Source: Aplectana chamaeleonis (lineage: Eukaryota; Nematoda; Chromadorea; Rhabditida; Cosmocercidae). From it: a stretch of DNA of 64,000 bases. The DNA lies in the NCBI GenBank assembly GCA_029168955.1, contig JAPDOI010000150.1, forward strand, positions 1,054,001 through 1,118,000. Direction: 5' to 3'. Made by a program: the position numbers and the translations under genes. The notes under the pieces are model-generated. The model was not told where the DNA came from. It made no database searches and saw nothing but the letters and a program-made list of their open reading frames with translations. Positions 46,294 through 58,400 of this stretch are shown in pieces (the stretch's first letter is position 1; each line of letters starts with the position of its first letter).

Positions 46294-46809
46294 ACAGTTT
46301 ACCGCCATGTCAAAATGACGGTTGCGATCACACGCTAAAACTACGATGGAAAAACCTGGCCTGGCCCTTTGCCGGATTTCATTATCGATAAGCACAGCTG
46401 AATTTCTAGGTGAGTTACGGTTTTTCTTTTCTTGTTTCTTGTTTGTTTCGGAATTAGTTCTGTTTCTGACTGTTTAAATATTGCAAATAGTGGCTATTCT
46501 TAGTGTATTAGAAAAACTAGCTGTTTTTTCGGGCTTTGAAGTGTCTTTTTTCACGATTTTGAGCTGAAATCGAAAAAAACGGCACATTTCTCTCGCACAC
46601 TATGGAAAGCACCTTTTCGTAATATTATAAGAGTCAGAAACAAAAATGAAGCAGAAAAAGCCTGAGTAAAAAAGAAAAACAGTAACTCACCCAGGAAATC
46701 AGCTGTGTTGTCAATCGATAATGAAATCTGGCAAAGAGCCAGGTTTTCCTCCGTAGTTTAGTGTGTGACCGCAACCGCACCATGTCCTTTTAACATTGCG
46801 GTTAACTGT
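46294..46809. mobile_element. ACAGTTAACCGCAATG MITE with ~140-bp TIRs
   Basis: Left ACAGTTTACCGCCATGTCAA and right ACATTGCGGTTAACTGT; the arms continue through GGTTGCGGTCACACACTAAA-like text, CTTTGCCAGATTTCATTATCGAT and AGCTGATTTC. A one-armed copy is at 56649-56742 and a shorter sister element is at 48142-48380. Confidence 0.7.
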
Positions 46810-46904
46810 AGGCATAACACTTTAGTTCACTCTCCTTATTGGCTCATATATGTATGATATACTTGTTATCTAAAGGTAATTCCTTGGATAATGGATCGAA
46901 TTGG

Positions 46905-47985
46905 ATAATGTCTTTTAAAATTTCACGGATATCGGATCGATTCGGATAATGTCCTTTTTGAATTTTCCGGATAATGGACCAATTCAGATAATGCCATTTT
47001 CCAATGATTTAGACATGGATATCCGGTTGGATAATTTCGGATAACTTCGGATAGATTTTGGAACAAAGCTGAGGCAAAACGGTGACAAACAAGGTTTTCA
47101 AGGCAAGCTTTCGAAAGCATCCATAATTGAACAAACAATAGTATTTCATTGCATTTTCAGCTTGTTTGCAAACAAACTCCGAACTTCATATATACATATT
47201 GATAGAATCATGTAAACAAATCTTCAATGCGACTATATCTTTGTTGAAAGGCATGATATTATCCATTTATGTTCTCACGGAATTCTCAACAACTATGTCC
47301 TTCTCCTGAATTTTCGACAACTTTTCCAGAATTCTGCACAACTTCTCCGGAATTCTCGACAAATTCCCGATCTGCCGGAATTCTCGACAATTTCTCTCCA
47401 CCTTCTGAACAACTTCTAGATTCTCGACCGATTCTCGACAACTTCTCCGCATATTCTGGACAACTAGCTATGTAGTAACAAGGATGCAAAGCAACGATAC
47501 GAACAAAACTTCTGCACTGAATAACTAGCGACTTGGTCATCTCACTTGACCACGCCATCTCACTCATTTATCCGCGCGGCAACTGCTCTTCCGATTTCGA
47601 AAGGGGAGGAAAACCTTGGGTTAATGCACTAAATAAAATGCTGCACGGGAAAATGGGCGTGGCCAAGTGCGATTTTATCCGAAAATTATCCTATTTTATT
47701 CGAAAATTATCCGCTTTCACTTGAATTTATACGATTTTATCCGATTTCAGCCGAAATTATCCGATTTTATACGGATTTATACGACTTTAACCGAATTTAT
47801 CCGAGTTTATCCGATTTTATCCGGATTCATCCGACTATGTTAAAATTATTGGCCCTTCAGATAATCGTCCGATTCAGATAACGCCGATTTTGAAATTCTC
47901 GGGTATTGGTTCGATTCAGAGAAAGCGTTTTTTCAAACTTTCGGATTCCGGATAATCCTAATCTCGGATATCCGTTCTGCTATAC
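46905..47985. repeat. GGATAAT / TTATCCGA repeat region with GAATTCTCGACAA minisatellite
   Basis: 46920-47050: GGATAATG and GATTCGGATAA words on the plus strand. 47275-47465: seven or more imperfect units of CTCGACAACTTCTCCGGAAT. 47675-47840: many units of CGATTTTATCCGA in inverse sense. 47870-47975: GATTCAGATAA again. Overall a large, imperfect inverted arrangement; no coding meaning is supported. Confidence 0.6.
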
Positions 47986-48141
47986 AACAAGGCGTGATTC
48001 GCATGCTAAGTACAATGTACAGGCTTGGCTCGGAGGCTCAGAGAGTTTAATCAAAATACTGTACTTTCATAACGCTTACTAAAGAAAGGGCAGAATTGTG
48101 TGTACTGCTGTCCCAGCAATAAAAGCCAGTTCAGGGAAACT

Positions 48142-48380
48142 GCAGTTGACCGCAATGTGAAAAGGACATGGTGCGGTTGCGAACTCGCACTAGAACTACG
48201 GTAGAATCTGGCACTTCGCCAGATTTCGTCATCGATCGGCGCCACAGCTCATATTCTCGTGAGCAGAGAGACGACGGTTGGCGCCCATCGATGACGAAAT
48301 CTGGCAAAGTGCCAGATTCTACCATAGTTTTAGTGCGAGTCCGCAACCGCACCATGTCCTTTTAGCATTGCGGTCAACTG
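48142..48380. mobile_element. Near-perfect palindromic MITE, ~105-bp arms
   Basis: CAGTTGACCGCAATG at the left and CATTGCGGTCAACTG at the right. Arms run through GGACATGGTGCGGTTGCG, AGAATCTGGCACTT and GATTTCGTCATCGAT with few mismatches, leaving a ~35-bp centre with ATATTCTCGTGAGCAGAGAG. Confidence 0.8.
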
Positions 48381-50346
48381 TACATAAATGATAGAATGTG
48401 AGAGTAGTGTGCAAAGGTTTGTTGGACAACCAAAAAGGCCCTTCTTTATACGCTCACGTTAACACCGAAGAACTTTGAGCAACACCAACTCCTACTAGGC
48501 TAATAGTCTATCAAAGGGTGAAACTTTGAGACATCCTCACTTTAGAGGAACAGTCCCCCCCCCCATTCGTTAGAAAATGCGGGAGTAGGGAAAATAATGG
48601 AAGCTACTGCTATGAGAAAAATTCTCGCGGAAATCAATAACAGAGAAGAGCTTAACGAAAATCTATAACTGATCGCACGATAATGCGAATCACTCTCACT
48701 TCCTTCTCAAACAGCTGAGCTGAAATGCAAGTGCACAAGCCAGATTTTTGAAATTTACCAAAAATTACGAAAACCCTTAAAAAAGCTTGCCAGAAGCCTC
48801 TAAACTCGTGAAATCTCACCCCTTTCATCAACCCCCACGCGGGTTGACAAATTCACGGAATGTAATCATAATAGGTAAAAGCTGATATGACCTTTTTCAG
48901 TCAGGTTTCCAATCAGTTCTCAATTTTGAGAGATTGAAACTTACCATTTCTTGTATAATTACTGCTCAAAGTTTCGCCGCACTTCGCCGCTCGCGACGTT
49001 TTTGAAAAACTATTTAAAAAACTATTTCCTTCAAAAACAAAGTGATATTAGGAAACTTTGGCCCACAAGTCACATAATTAAGTAGCAATTTGATCTGTGA
49101 ATGTGATAGCGTCTTCAGGATTCAAAAAAGTCTTTATTCAAAAATGTTACATGCATCGGACGCTTTTTTGCCAAATTTGCCAGATGCTCCCCTTTTTTAC
49201 AAAACTTGACGCCGGTTTGGTATGTTTTTTGAGGAAGCTCGTCCTGATATTTTTCAAGCTTTGATTCTCCGACAGCTGTGTATTAGGAATTTTCCGACAT
49301 AACTGCAGGGGAAGCTTTAATTTTTTTTTGGTCTTAATTATTAATGATTTGTGATATTATTTATATTTCTATCACGTGGGTGTTAAGCTGCGTCAATAAA
49401 GAAGAAGGAGAAGAAGAAGTTTGTTAACACTCAGATAACCGCACACCCAACGGCTAATCTGCATAACCGATCGCATGCTCCACGGCCTATCAACTCAGCC
49501 AAAATCTCTCGAAGTAGATGTTCTTGAAAACTTATAGCGGCAATAAATCTGCATTATCATTCCGATTTTGAAAATGCATGCATAGTCAGGATTAGTCAAA
49601 TTCTTGACCTACTTATGCCTTTTTTCAATTCCAAGAAGACAACTTCTTTTCAGATTTTTTTCGTTAAGTCGATTCTATGAATTTTTATTTTTAGTTTGTA
49701 TGGGTCCCCTAGTTACAATGGAAAATAATCTTATTTCTGTGAAGGAAAGGAAAAAACTGAGTTCATGGCGTTGGTGAACAGCTACCAACGATACGCGGTG
49801 AGTGGACACGCGGTCTCTTGCATGTTGAAAATATTGAATGATTGGTCTACGACTACTCAAGAAAGAAAACGAAAATCAACAACAGAATCAATTAAATCGC
49901 TTGTCCTTCAACAGGTCTTATAGAAACAGAGTCATAGGCGATATGAAAACTATACAAAGCTGAAAAAAGAAAAAAATCAAAAATTCAGAAGAACTTTTTT
50001 GCTATTCATTCGGAGTTATCCACTCGAAAAATGCATAAAACCTTCGAAATCCGATCACGGGATTTATAGGCTCCTCCATCGACTAGCATCAAGTGGATCG
50101 CTCATGGGAATGTGTGCTCCTCGTGTGTGCCGCGCCGAACGTATGTGATGCTCTAAGAACACGTGACAAGTACATTTTGTCACTTTCAAAGAGAAAAGCT
50201 GGTGTTAAGGCACTGTGGTCAGTAAACATGACAGAATCAGTCAATATTAATTGATTATTCACTAATTTTGTAAGAAACATTCGGAGCACCAAAACACACA
50301 CCCTCAGTTCCCAAATCTGCACAGCACCTTGATCTGGTTTGCGTGA
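48381..50346. other. Intergenic, no gene recognised
   Basis: Includes GCGTCAATAAAGAAGAAGGA followed by GAAGAAG at 49392-49420, which looks like a retroposon tail. A GTGGACACGCGGTCTC word at 49802 recurs at 3631. Confidence 0.3.
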
Positions 50347-50480
50347 GGGGTCGTTTATACTTCCACCGCCGAGTGGCGCGGCGAAAAGCAATCCTACAAT
50401 ATCGATCGTGCTGCGCGGCGTGATCAATATTACAGAAATGGACTGTGCCGCGCTGCTCGGCGGAGGAAGTATAAACGGAG
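50347..50480. mobile_element. Second GGGGTCGTTTATAC MITE, right end mutated
   Basis: Left end GGGGTCGTTTATACTTCCACC, right end GAGGAAGTATAAACGGAGC. Internal AATCCTA and ATCGATCGTG words match the 8922 copy. The right terminus has lost the CCCC and no clean duplication is visible. Confidence 0.6.
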
Positions 50481-50872
50481 CGAGCAGCCGGGCTGCGTGT
50501 CAGTAGTGCTCAAATCTGACAGGTTAATTTTTTAAAGAATCCTCTATTAACAAAAACCACACTCGTAAAGTTTTATCGATTATATCAAAATATCGATTTT
50601 TCTGATTTTTCGCGAAAAGAATCAATAAAGACTGTTAAAGTAGGTCCAATCGATAGAGGGGGAGCGTCGCAAAGGCGTTTTCCAGGTGGATCATCTTGCA
50701 CGAGGAACAGAAGCGCCACAACAATTTACGTGATTCAAAAATAATAACCCTTTAATTTGAGAGATCCTGGCATTCAAACGTGTGTGTTGTACAGTGAATA
50801 ATTTCGATTTTCCGATTAACTCTGATATTTTCTCAAATCTGAAATGGTTTTAACCGCCTTTGGTATCAAACA

Positions 50873-51376
50873 TTACGTGAGGAACAGGGTTACCATAGTT
50901 GATGGGAAAGTAAATTTCTGTCCAACCACAGAATCGATATTACAATTTATTCGATTATTCGAATAGTCGGATAAAAACTTAATTAATTGACTTTCGCATT
51001 CAATGAATAGACATGAGCCTAATTTTTTATCAAATATGAGTACCTTCCAGTTACCGTAATGTTTGAAAATGTCCACTGTTGATACCGTTTCGATCATGAA
51101 GAGAAAATTAGATTTATTCGAAAGCATCGATATTATTCGAAGCAACATTCTGGTGCGTTGAAGGCTTTCTATTTTTAGAAAGTTTTCGACAATATAAGGA
51201 CTGAAGCAAATAATCAAACTAAGGAGTTCAAGGTGCTCAACCATTTGTTTCAATTTGTGGCGTTTTTTATTGCACATGTATACCACACAAAAATAGGCGT
51301 AAATAAGGAATTTTAATGCGCTGGGGTTTCTTAACGAGTTTTTTTTTTCAACTTTTAGAGGATCTAGACACTGCAA
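50873..51376 (-). CDS. Unrecognised 167-codon open frame, no ATG at its start
   Basis: Long AT-rich open frame on the minus strand; first ATG is internal. Words such as MVEHLELLSLIICFSPYIV and TVDIFKHYGNWK look protein-like. No domain recognised. Possible exon (GT after NWK) or decayed element ORF. Confidence 0.3.
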   Translation of the reverse strand: MQCLDPLKVEKKNSLRNPSALKFLIYAYFCVVYMCNKKRHKLKQMVEHLELLSLIICFSPYIVENFLKIESLQRTRMLLRIISMLSNKSNFLFMIETVSTVDIFKHYGNWKVLIFDKKLGSCLFIECESQLIKFLSDYSNNRINCNIDSVVGQKFTFPSTMVTLFLT

Positions 51377-51419
51377 AGCTGATCAAAAAACTATATTTTG
51401 AAGCAAAATCAAAATAGTT

Positions 51420-51782
51420 CTATGGTTTTCTGTAGAGTTGCATTCCTTCAAAATTCAATGGATGAGGAAGCGTATAATAAGCAGAAAAAAACATTGTTCC
51501 CCTGAAGAACAGCATGTTAGCGCTGTCCAGCAAAGAACACAAAAGTAAACAAATCGTCGAGGACAGGGAGGAAGAAGCTACACTTAGGAGGAGGAGCAGG
51601 TCGAAAGGAGGAACCATGCGGGCGGTTGTCGCGAGATGTTTGGATTGAGGAGACCAGTCGCCACCGCCGCCACCGTTGAGCCGAAATGAGCTCGGTCTTT
51701 CGGAAAACAAAGAAAAATGGAGCGGTTGAGAGGAATTCAGGAGACTTTTCTCATAGCCACGGAGTCTCCATACATTGTACAT
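51420..51782 (-). CDS. Possible small secreted or membrane protein ORF
   Basis: 120-codon frame with upstream ATG (MYNVWRLRGYE) and an internal ATG starting MVPPFDLLLLLSVASSSLSS, a good signal-peptide or signal-anchor pattern. It contains a GGGGG tract and ends YRKP-stop. No homology recognised. It precedes the 51376-50873 frame on the same strand, which could be a later exon, but no junction was proven. Confidence 0.25.
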   Translation of the reverse strand: MYNVWRLRGYEKSLLNSSQPLHFSLFSERPSSFRLNGGGGGDWSPQSKHLATTARMVPPFDLLLLLSVASSSLSSTICLLLCSLLDSANMLFFRGTMFFSAYYTLPHPLNFEGMQLYRKP

Positions 51783-52232
51783 ATACCTGAAGTTTGCAGG
51801 AAGTCACTACAAGGAATGGATTTATCTTAACTCGTCAAGGCTGTAATTGGGAACGTATGCATGTGAATTATTGTTCCTGTGGTCAGGAGCAAATTCGTTC
51901 ACCAGAAAACATCTCTTACAAGGGTCCCACTATTAGCCATACTGACCATTTCACATGAAATGTACTTTTCTAGAACCAATTTTGGACGAATATGCCTTCC
52001 AAGCCGCCTAGAGTCGCTGCGGAAAAAAGTTATGAGCGCTTTTTAGAGCCTCAGGAAATTTTTAGGGTGTTCTGGAAATTCCCTAAAAACTTCCCTAAAA
52101 ACATTAAAAATGGATCATTGTGCTCATTTCGATGTCTTTAGTCGATTGATGCATCTTTTTAAACCCTTAGGTCCGCGGACAACAACAGTCCTCGAGATGT
52201 GTTGGAATGCATTCGAAAATGTGCCAAATGCA
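51783..52232. other. Intergenic, nothing recognised
   Basis: No exon or repeat boundaries supported apart from the MITE that starts at 52233. Confidence 0.3.
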
Positions 52233-52514
52233 TACTGTGCTTATCTGGGCCAAATTTCGGTCCGCAATTGCGTCTCGACACGCTTTGCGACCACACGCTC
52301 CCGAGACAGAAGAACTTCCAGCGCCGCAGCCGCCGATCTGCTGACTCTAGGTGGGTTTTAGAAACCGGAAACTAAGACAAATTGGAGAAAATCGTATAAA
52401 AAAGCCAAGTCGAGTCGGCTTTGGCACTGGAAACCCGGCTGACTTGAGCGCGTGCAGCTGCAAAGCGTGTCGAGACGCAATTGCCGACCGGAATTTGGCC
52501 CATATAAGCACAGT
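52233..52514. mobile_element. Second copy of the TACTGTGC MITE
   Basis: Ends TACTGTGCTTATCTGGGCC and GGCCCATATAAGCACAGTA are inverted repeats, and the interior (GCCGCAGCCGCCGATCTG, GTCGAGTCGGCTTTGGC) matches 3159-3444. The flanks read GCA...TGT, compatible with a TA target within the ends. Confidence 0.75.
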
Positions 52515-52832
52515 ATGTTATTAATGACTGCAGGTGAATGTGCGAAATGTCACGGTTGTCTCTAGCAGAGTATTCAACTATTTACGAATTTTGAAGCACA
52601 GAACCGTTTGCGACGTTAGCTTTGACGCTTTGTCCGCAGTCTCACGAAACACACTAAACAGGCGAAACCCAACATTTCAGAGATATCTTTAACAGTTTTT
52701 TTTCGGTATTCAAGAGTTTTGTGAAAACTTTTCTATATTAACCTCTACTTCGTGGGCTTACCCACTCAAAAGCATCGAAAACTAGAATACCGTTTTTATC
52801 GCGAAAATGGTCTTTAAAGGCATAGTCCAACC

Positions 52833-53299
52833 TTAAAGGCATTGTTCACGCTGAAAATCAGTTTCCATTTTTTGGGCTCAATTTCTCGAATGAGCCCGGT
52901 AGGCCACACCGGTGAGGTTAGGCGCTTCAAAAACCTAGGGTTATGAGGTTGGAAGAGGTTGACGATGAGGATCCACCACCAGTTCTCACCGGTCATCTAG
53001 CACTTTTTCATAGAATGTAGATCCGACCGGCAAACAACATGAAAATCAGTTACGGCACAAACTTCACATGTAGAAAAACTTCGAAAACAACAGTGACGAG
53101 GCCCCCGAATGGAGAAAAACCTGAAAAACGATTTTGGCGCGATTTTCAAATACGTATTTACAATGTGTTCCAAATGAATTTTCTTTACAAATGGAAGTTT
53201 TTCATGGGCGCTTTGGACATAATCGTTCACTAGAGAGGCCAAGCTACACAAAAATACGAAAAAAGAATATACGGTTTCCTGCGCGTACGATGCCTTTAA
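52833..53299. mobile_element. GGCATTGTTCACGCTG-type MITE, adjoining a clan end
   Basis: TTAAAGGCATTGTTCACGCT to CTGCGCGTACGATGCCTTTAA. An inverted homologue of 21833-22299. Just left, ATGGTCTTTAAAGGCATAGT shows two further clan ends fused within 30 bp. Confidence 0.7.
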
Positions 53300-53459
53300 C
53301 TATAATTTTTGATATACTGGTCCGGTCGCCGTGTATGGCAAGGCTGCCAAGCGCGAAAACTCAATTTGCTCGAATAAACGAGAAAAATCGCAGAAAGAGT
53401 CGATCACGCCCCCATGAAGGAAAAAATGGGATATGCCCACCGACAGGCTTCCGATTTCA

Positions 53460-53757
53460 ATAGAGGAGAGAAGTGCGATTGATTTTATTCAAAATCTATG
53501 TTCTTGTATTTGTTTTCGATCTGTTCTCATAGTGTGACCTGCTTCAGAACGATGGCTGCGAAAAACGAGAAAAAAAGGTTTGAGACAACTCGTCTGCAAA
53601 CTACTATCCATTCAATCTCAAAATCTTTCAGGGGCAATAACTGTATTCGAGGTGAGTTCCGCGCGATCCTGGAAACACCATTGTGATCAGCGTGAAATTT
53701 TGTTCAGTACAAGCAGAAAGACGAAAAATCGATTCTGTGGTTGGGCTGTGCCTTTAA
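53460..53757. mobile_element. CACAGTCC-type MITE, right part only
   Basis: GAGACAACTCGTCTGCAAAC, GGAAACACCATTGTGATCAG and the end GGTTGGGCTGTGCCTTTAA are family hallmarks; the left terminus was not found. Next to it another start GGCATCTTGCC shares TTTAAA. Confidence 0.5.
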
Positions 53758-54116
53758 AGGCATCTTGCCAACCGTAACCCTAACATTAACGGCAAATGGA
53801 CTCCAGATTTGTTTTCGGCACCCTAAATAACTCCTAGCCGAAGATATTGGAACTATACGCAGAATACGTTAAATGGGGAGTCCGTGTTCAACAGCATTTT
53901 CTTCGTCATTTATCGATCTTTTTTTCAAAACTCGATGAAAGGAGAGAATTAATTTTTCTGGAAAAGGATCGATAATTAAGGGGAAAATTACTGTCAAGTT
54001 TCGTTCTCTTCAAGTGTGGCACACTCATTGCCCCCTTTCTCTATCCATGAAGGGGAAATCGAATTTCCTGCTTTTATGGAGAAGGAGGAGGAGGGCAAGT
54101 GCGTGCGTGCGAAACC

Positions 54117-54571
54117 TTAAAGGCAGTGTCCACGTTAAATCTCGTTTTCGAGGTTTGAGTAAGAAACACTAAGTTGACAGATGCTGGAGAGGATAGTGTC
54201 GAAGAAAGCAACGAAAACGGGTCAAAAATCGATAAAACTGGCTTTGAATGTGACCCCGGTGCGCCTATCTATCCCGGACCGCCCCCATTCGGAGGAGCTC
54301 GTGGCTCCGCGCACATCTCGTTGGCAAATCGCCAAGCAACTCTGCCGCGTCCAGCCTTATCGATTCGCCCAGATTTCGGAAATAGCGCGCGCTTTCGGAG
54401 GTCAGCTGGGCCCATGATTTCCTCCACGCCCTGAACGTTAGAAACCGTTATTTTAGCTTATTCTAAACGTTTTTCAACTCTGTTTCTTCAATATTAGTCA
54501 CCTGACGACCGAATGATCCCATTTTCGGGTCGAACTCGAGTGCGATATTCATCGTGAACACTGGCTTTTTA
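54117..54571. mobile_element. GCAGTGTCCACGTTAAATC-type MITE
   Basis: TTAAAGGCAGTGTCCACGTT to TTCATCGTGAACACTGGCTTTTTAG. Overlapping frames at 54174 and 54181 are inside the repeat and not treated as genes. Confidence 0.6.
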
Positions 54572-54711
54572 GAAAAGTATAATTGAATAGTATCCACTCT
54601 TCTCGTTAACGTAACGACCCCGGCTGAGTCTCATTGTCAATGTTTTTCGTCCAAAAAATCAATTCTCCCTTTTGAAAATCATTTGGAAAAGCAAGTCGCT
54701 CTTTCGAAAAT

Positions 54712-55157
54712 CAAAGGCAGGGTTCGCGATAAAAATGGTTGTTGCGTTATCCTCACAGCTAGATATATCTGATCATCCCAAAAGCGAGAGCAAACAAAAA
54801 GACGGAGAAAAAAGGCGCGGGAGCAAGTTAAGACTCCCAAAATCTTAGCGTGTTCTGGCCCACAAGTAGTGAGATTTTCATTAATATCTGTTTTACCGTT
54901 TTTTACTTCGCTCTTAAGGTAGTTGCCAACTACTTCAAGAGACTATGTGCTAAGAACATACTTCGACAGCAGATTTAAAAGCAGCAAGAAACATTTATAG
55001 AAATCCCGCCAATCGGGGGCGGACAGTCACCCAACAATTCTTCCCGCCCGTTTTTTTTTCTCCGAGTTTTTACATATTTTATCTAAAGTGATAGGGAGAT
55101 CTACTTTTTCACAAGAAGAAAACAACATCCGTTTTTACTCCGAACGTGCTCTTGAAG
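54712..55157. mobile_element. GCAGGGTTCGCGATAA-type MITE, degraded right end
   Basis: CAAAGGCAGGGTTCGCGATA start and the GTTGTTGCGTTATCC, TTATAGAAATCCC and TTCACAAGAAG context parallel the array element at 28031-28480. The right end reads CGAACGTGCTCTTGAAG. Confidence 0.5.
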
Positions 55158-55903
55158 ACAGCGTCCAAGAAGAAAACCACTTTTGACTTTTCCCTCTCAG
55201 GTACAATGTCATTTAGGAAGCAAAACCTACCTTAGCATCTCGGAAACTCAAGAATGTACATTAAACTCGTATTCAGCGCCCCGAATAAACCCCGCATAGA
55301 ATTTTTGAGTAAATTCTGGGACTTTGACCGAACTACCAATAACTCTACCCCGTAATCCACCGTTAGCTGTCGAAAGTCGATAAACGGACTCCATATTTGT
55401 CATTAGCACTCCAAATGTCCCCTAGAAAGAAAGTTTGAGTCATTTCTCTCGTGGGGCTCCTAAAATCGTCAAAAAACGCGTTTTGCCCTCAAATTTTCCC
55501 TCGTTTGGAGGCTTTGAACCAGTTTAGTCGAAAACTTCAGGAATGGGCTGATAAGCCTCAAATTCGTGATCAGCGCACCAAAGAATCCCCCTGAGGAAGC
55601 TTTGGGTCAAATCTGAAGAAAAAATTAAACGCTTCTGAAACTCTCAAATTGCCAGAAGAATGGGTCATTAATTAATTCGTGCAAGTCCAAAACGCCATCA
55701 CTCTGAACGAAGTTCGAAGAATCTGCTTTCAGCCAAAATTTGTCCAGGGGGGGCCATGTTGGGAGCTTAACACGATTATGAGGTTCGTTTCCAGATTCTC
55801 GAGAGATTACTACTCGTTTTGGAACATACAAAATGTACAAAAATCGACAGTTTCAGGCTTGTAACTTCTTGCAGCCTGCAGCTTGGGGCGGGATACTGCA
55901 CAA
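55158..55903. other. Intergenic, nothing recognised
   Basis: No gene; several CTCAAATTNNGTGATCAGCGC-like words suggest a decayed repeat. Confidence 0.3.
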
Positions 55904-56318
55904 TTCAAAAGCAGTGTTCACGATGATCATCCTCGTTGACTTTCCACAGTAAAATGATAGGGGAGAAGGATCCTAGGCTCCCAGTGCCAAAGGAACGGTA
56001 GAAAAAAGCCAGGAGTGGCAAAATAACGGCTGCAAACAAGCGTTTTGGTGCCCCAGACACGCCCCGTGCCCCAGATCCGCCCCTTGAAAGGAACAAATGA
56101 AGACTCAGATTATAGGAATGATCAAGTGAAGGAAGTGCTGATAAGTGAGCTGATCGCTTCAATGCACTGATAGGTATTATCTTTCAAGCAGTCAATTCCT
56201 CCACTCAAAATCGCGTCTTTCGTGTCCTTTTTAAGCATGCCTTGCTATATAGGGCACCAGACCTTCCGTAAACCGTGGAGATATCGGAGGTGAAATTTAT
56301 TGTGAACACTGCCTCTAA
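55904..56318. mobile_element. Inverted copy of the 15951-16405 MITE
   Basis: AAGCAGTGTTCACGATGATC to TTATTGTGAACACTGCCTCTAA. GCCTTGCTATATAGGGCACC is the reverse complement of the 15951 copy. The frame at 55905-56162 exists only because of the repeat. Confidence 0.7.
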
Positions 56319-56648
56319 CTATGGAGGCTCAAGAGATTTTTGCACTACAAGTCGTTTTCGCAGATGCGTTTGTCGCCAAAAGTACTTTCCTTGTAAGCTT
56401 TTCACTGGGGAGATTTTGCACAGCGAACGCGATTTCAGCACTCTCAAAAATGCTGCGATAAAACTGTCCAAAAGCATGCTCACAGGGATTATTTGCACTG
56501 TTTAAGGAATATGGTATAGTTTTGCGACACACGGTATTCTACGCTCTGCACAGCGACCGCAACCGCTTGTCGCGGAGCTCCCGCCCTTCAAACCTGCCGT
56601 TGCCGCAGTGCGCTGCACAGCGACAGCGACGGTGGTAGCGACAGGCCA

Positions 56649-56742
56649 ATCGATAATGAAATCTGGCAAAGAGCCAGGTTTTCCCCCGTAGTTTTAGTGT
56701 ATGACCGCAACCGCACCATGTTCTTTTAACATTGCGGTGAAG
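56649..56742. mobile_element. Solo arm of the ACAGTTAACCGCAATG MITE
   Basis: CAATCGATAATGAAATCTGG, CAAAGAGCCAGGTTTTCC and GACCGCAACCGCACCATG are nearly identical to the right arm at 46712-46809. No opposite arm within 600 bp. Confidence 0.6.
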
Positions 56743-58400
56743 TGTATGTAGTGTTTTCTGTCTCCATGTAATAGTTTAAATTTTTTGTAGCCTTCGGTAG
56801 TTTTATTGAAACTTTATACTCCTGCACTATTTCATATTTTTGCGCTACTTCACGATTGTTCAAGGTCCAAAATATTTGGCGGTCTCGAATTTTGTCTGAA
56901 AAGTTAGCTTTCCAGCGTACACCGGATGAGCGTCCTTGGCCACGACTAATAGTAACGCTAATTACAGACAGAAAAATAATGCGGAAGAACTGGAAAATCC
57001 AGCCTTTAAAGGCTAGCTAACGGTCAGCTTCCTTGTCTGCTGTTGTTTGCAATCCGTCAGCACGTAACTGTCATTTTAGAGAAAAGGACCAAGGTGGTAA
57101 ACACAGAAAAACATTCGCAACACAGGGCTGATATTGTTGTGTTCACTAAAAATAAAAAAAAACAAATCAATAGATCGCTCCAACAGTTTGTCTTTTCCGC
57201 CGGCCTTAAAACTCAACCCTTTTTGTGATGTTTCCTTGCCACTCTGGTTAACGAAGAAGCCCTAGACCGGGCCTATGCGGGGTAGGATATATTATGGATA
57301 GTTTGTTGTCGGTAAGCGAAAATGAGAAGCTAGATAAACTTTGCCTAACTCATTCTCATTTCTTTCTAACATCTAACCATGAAGACTAGCAGTTTGAAAT
57401 GGGCACCTGTGCGTTTAAAGAAAACAAGGTTAATCCCTAAGGATCATCCGCGATCTTACCGTGCAAAGTCTGTTGTGACCTTGTCGGAAGTGTGCCATGC
57501 GATGATTATCTTCCCTGTGGATGTTTACTCAACATCTCACACCAGTTCAGTCTCGAGCATATGTCTTTAATCTCACTCAAACTCCCGTTCCTTTTTTATT
57601 ACACGATTTCATGTCCTTTATACGTCCCTGTTGTGTTTTTGATTCATTGAAAAATCCGATTCATAGCGCAGCTCAGTTGAAACGTCTTGAAGGTAGCTAA
57701 ACGGAGTTGCAATACGAATAGATCGTTTTCGAGTTTCCGACCGGTTACCTGAGAATCGAGTAATGCAAGATTGAAAAAATCAGAAAAGTTTCAGACCAAT
57801 GTCGATAAAATATCCGGACAAGTGAAAAGATGCATTACCTGAATCAAAGCATTATCCAGAGGTTCAATAGTTACATTAAAGGTGCAATACCCGCACTATT
57901 TTTTTTGTTCAAAAAAGGCGCAAAAGTCTCGGAATCGCGACTTTTGCGACTTTCCGTCATAACACATCTCAATGTGACCCGTTCGGGAAGCTAGGGGCAT
58001 ATCTGGAATCAGCGTCGGGAGCTCTTCATTTTCCGCACACACATTTCTTAACCTGGCCCCGTTGCACATGTAAAGGAGGTAAAAATTCGACTTTTCCTGA
58101 TTGGGCTGCCGCAGTGCTTGATTGGAAGAGCATCAGAAAACAAAGTTGTAGGCCAAGTCCCAGGTCGATTGGTCCCGTTTGAGATGAGAACGGGACGTCG
58201 GTGATGTTTCCTTTCACTCGATAAATTTTGTTAAAAAAGGCATAAGGAATTGGGTATACTGCAGTTATCCCGCCGCAATGCGGCGAATTCGTTGCACGCG
58301 GTGGATGGACGCGGAAAGCAATGTTCAGCCATACTCGGGGCGTTACGATCGGAGCGCGTTTGCGTACACCCGAGGATTTTGACAATCACGAGGCCATTAC
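56743..58400. other. Intergenic, decayed coding-like text only
   Basis: 57043-57570 (plus) has several short protein-like frames separated by stops, and 58026-58385 (minus) is open for 119 codons. Both look like dispersed repeats or relics; no splice-supported exon. Confidence 0.3.

Noticed and set aside
55905..56162. 85-codon frame conserved at 16099
   Set aside because: Conservation reflects the shared MITE; the two frames are on repeat copies and differ by indels.
58026..58385. 119-codon minus-strand frame
   Set aside because: Looks like dispersed repeat sequence; no splice or domain support.
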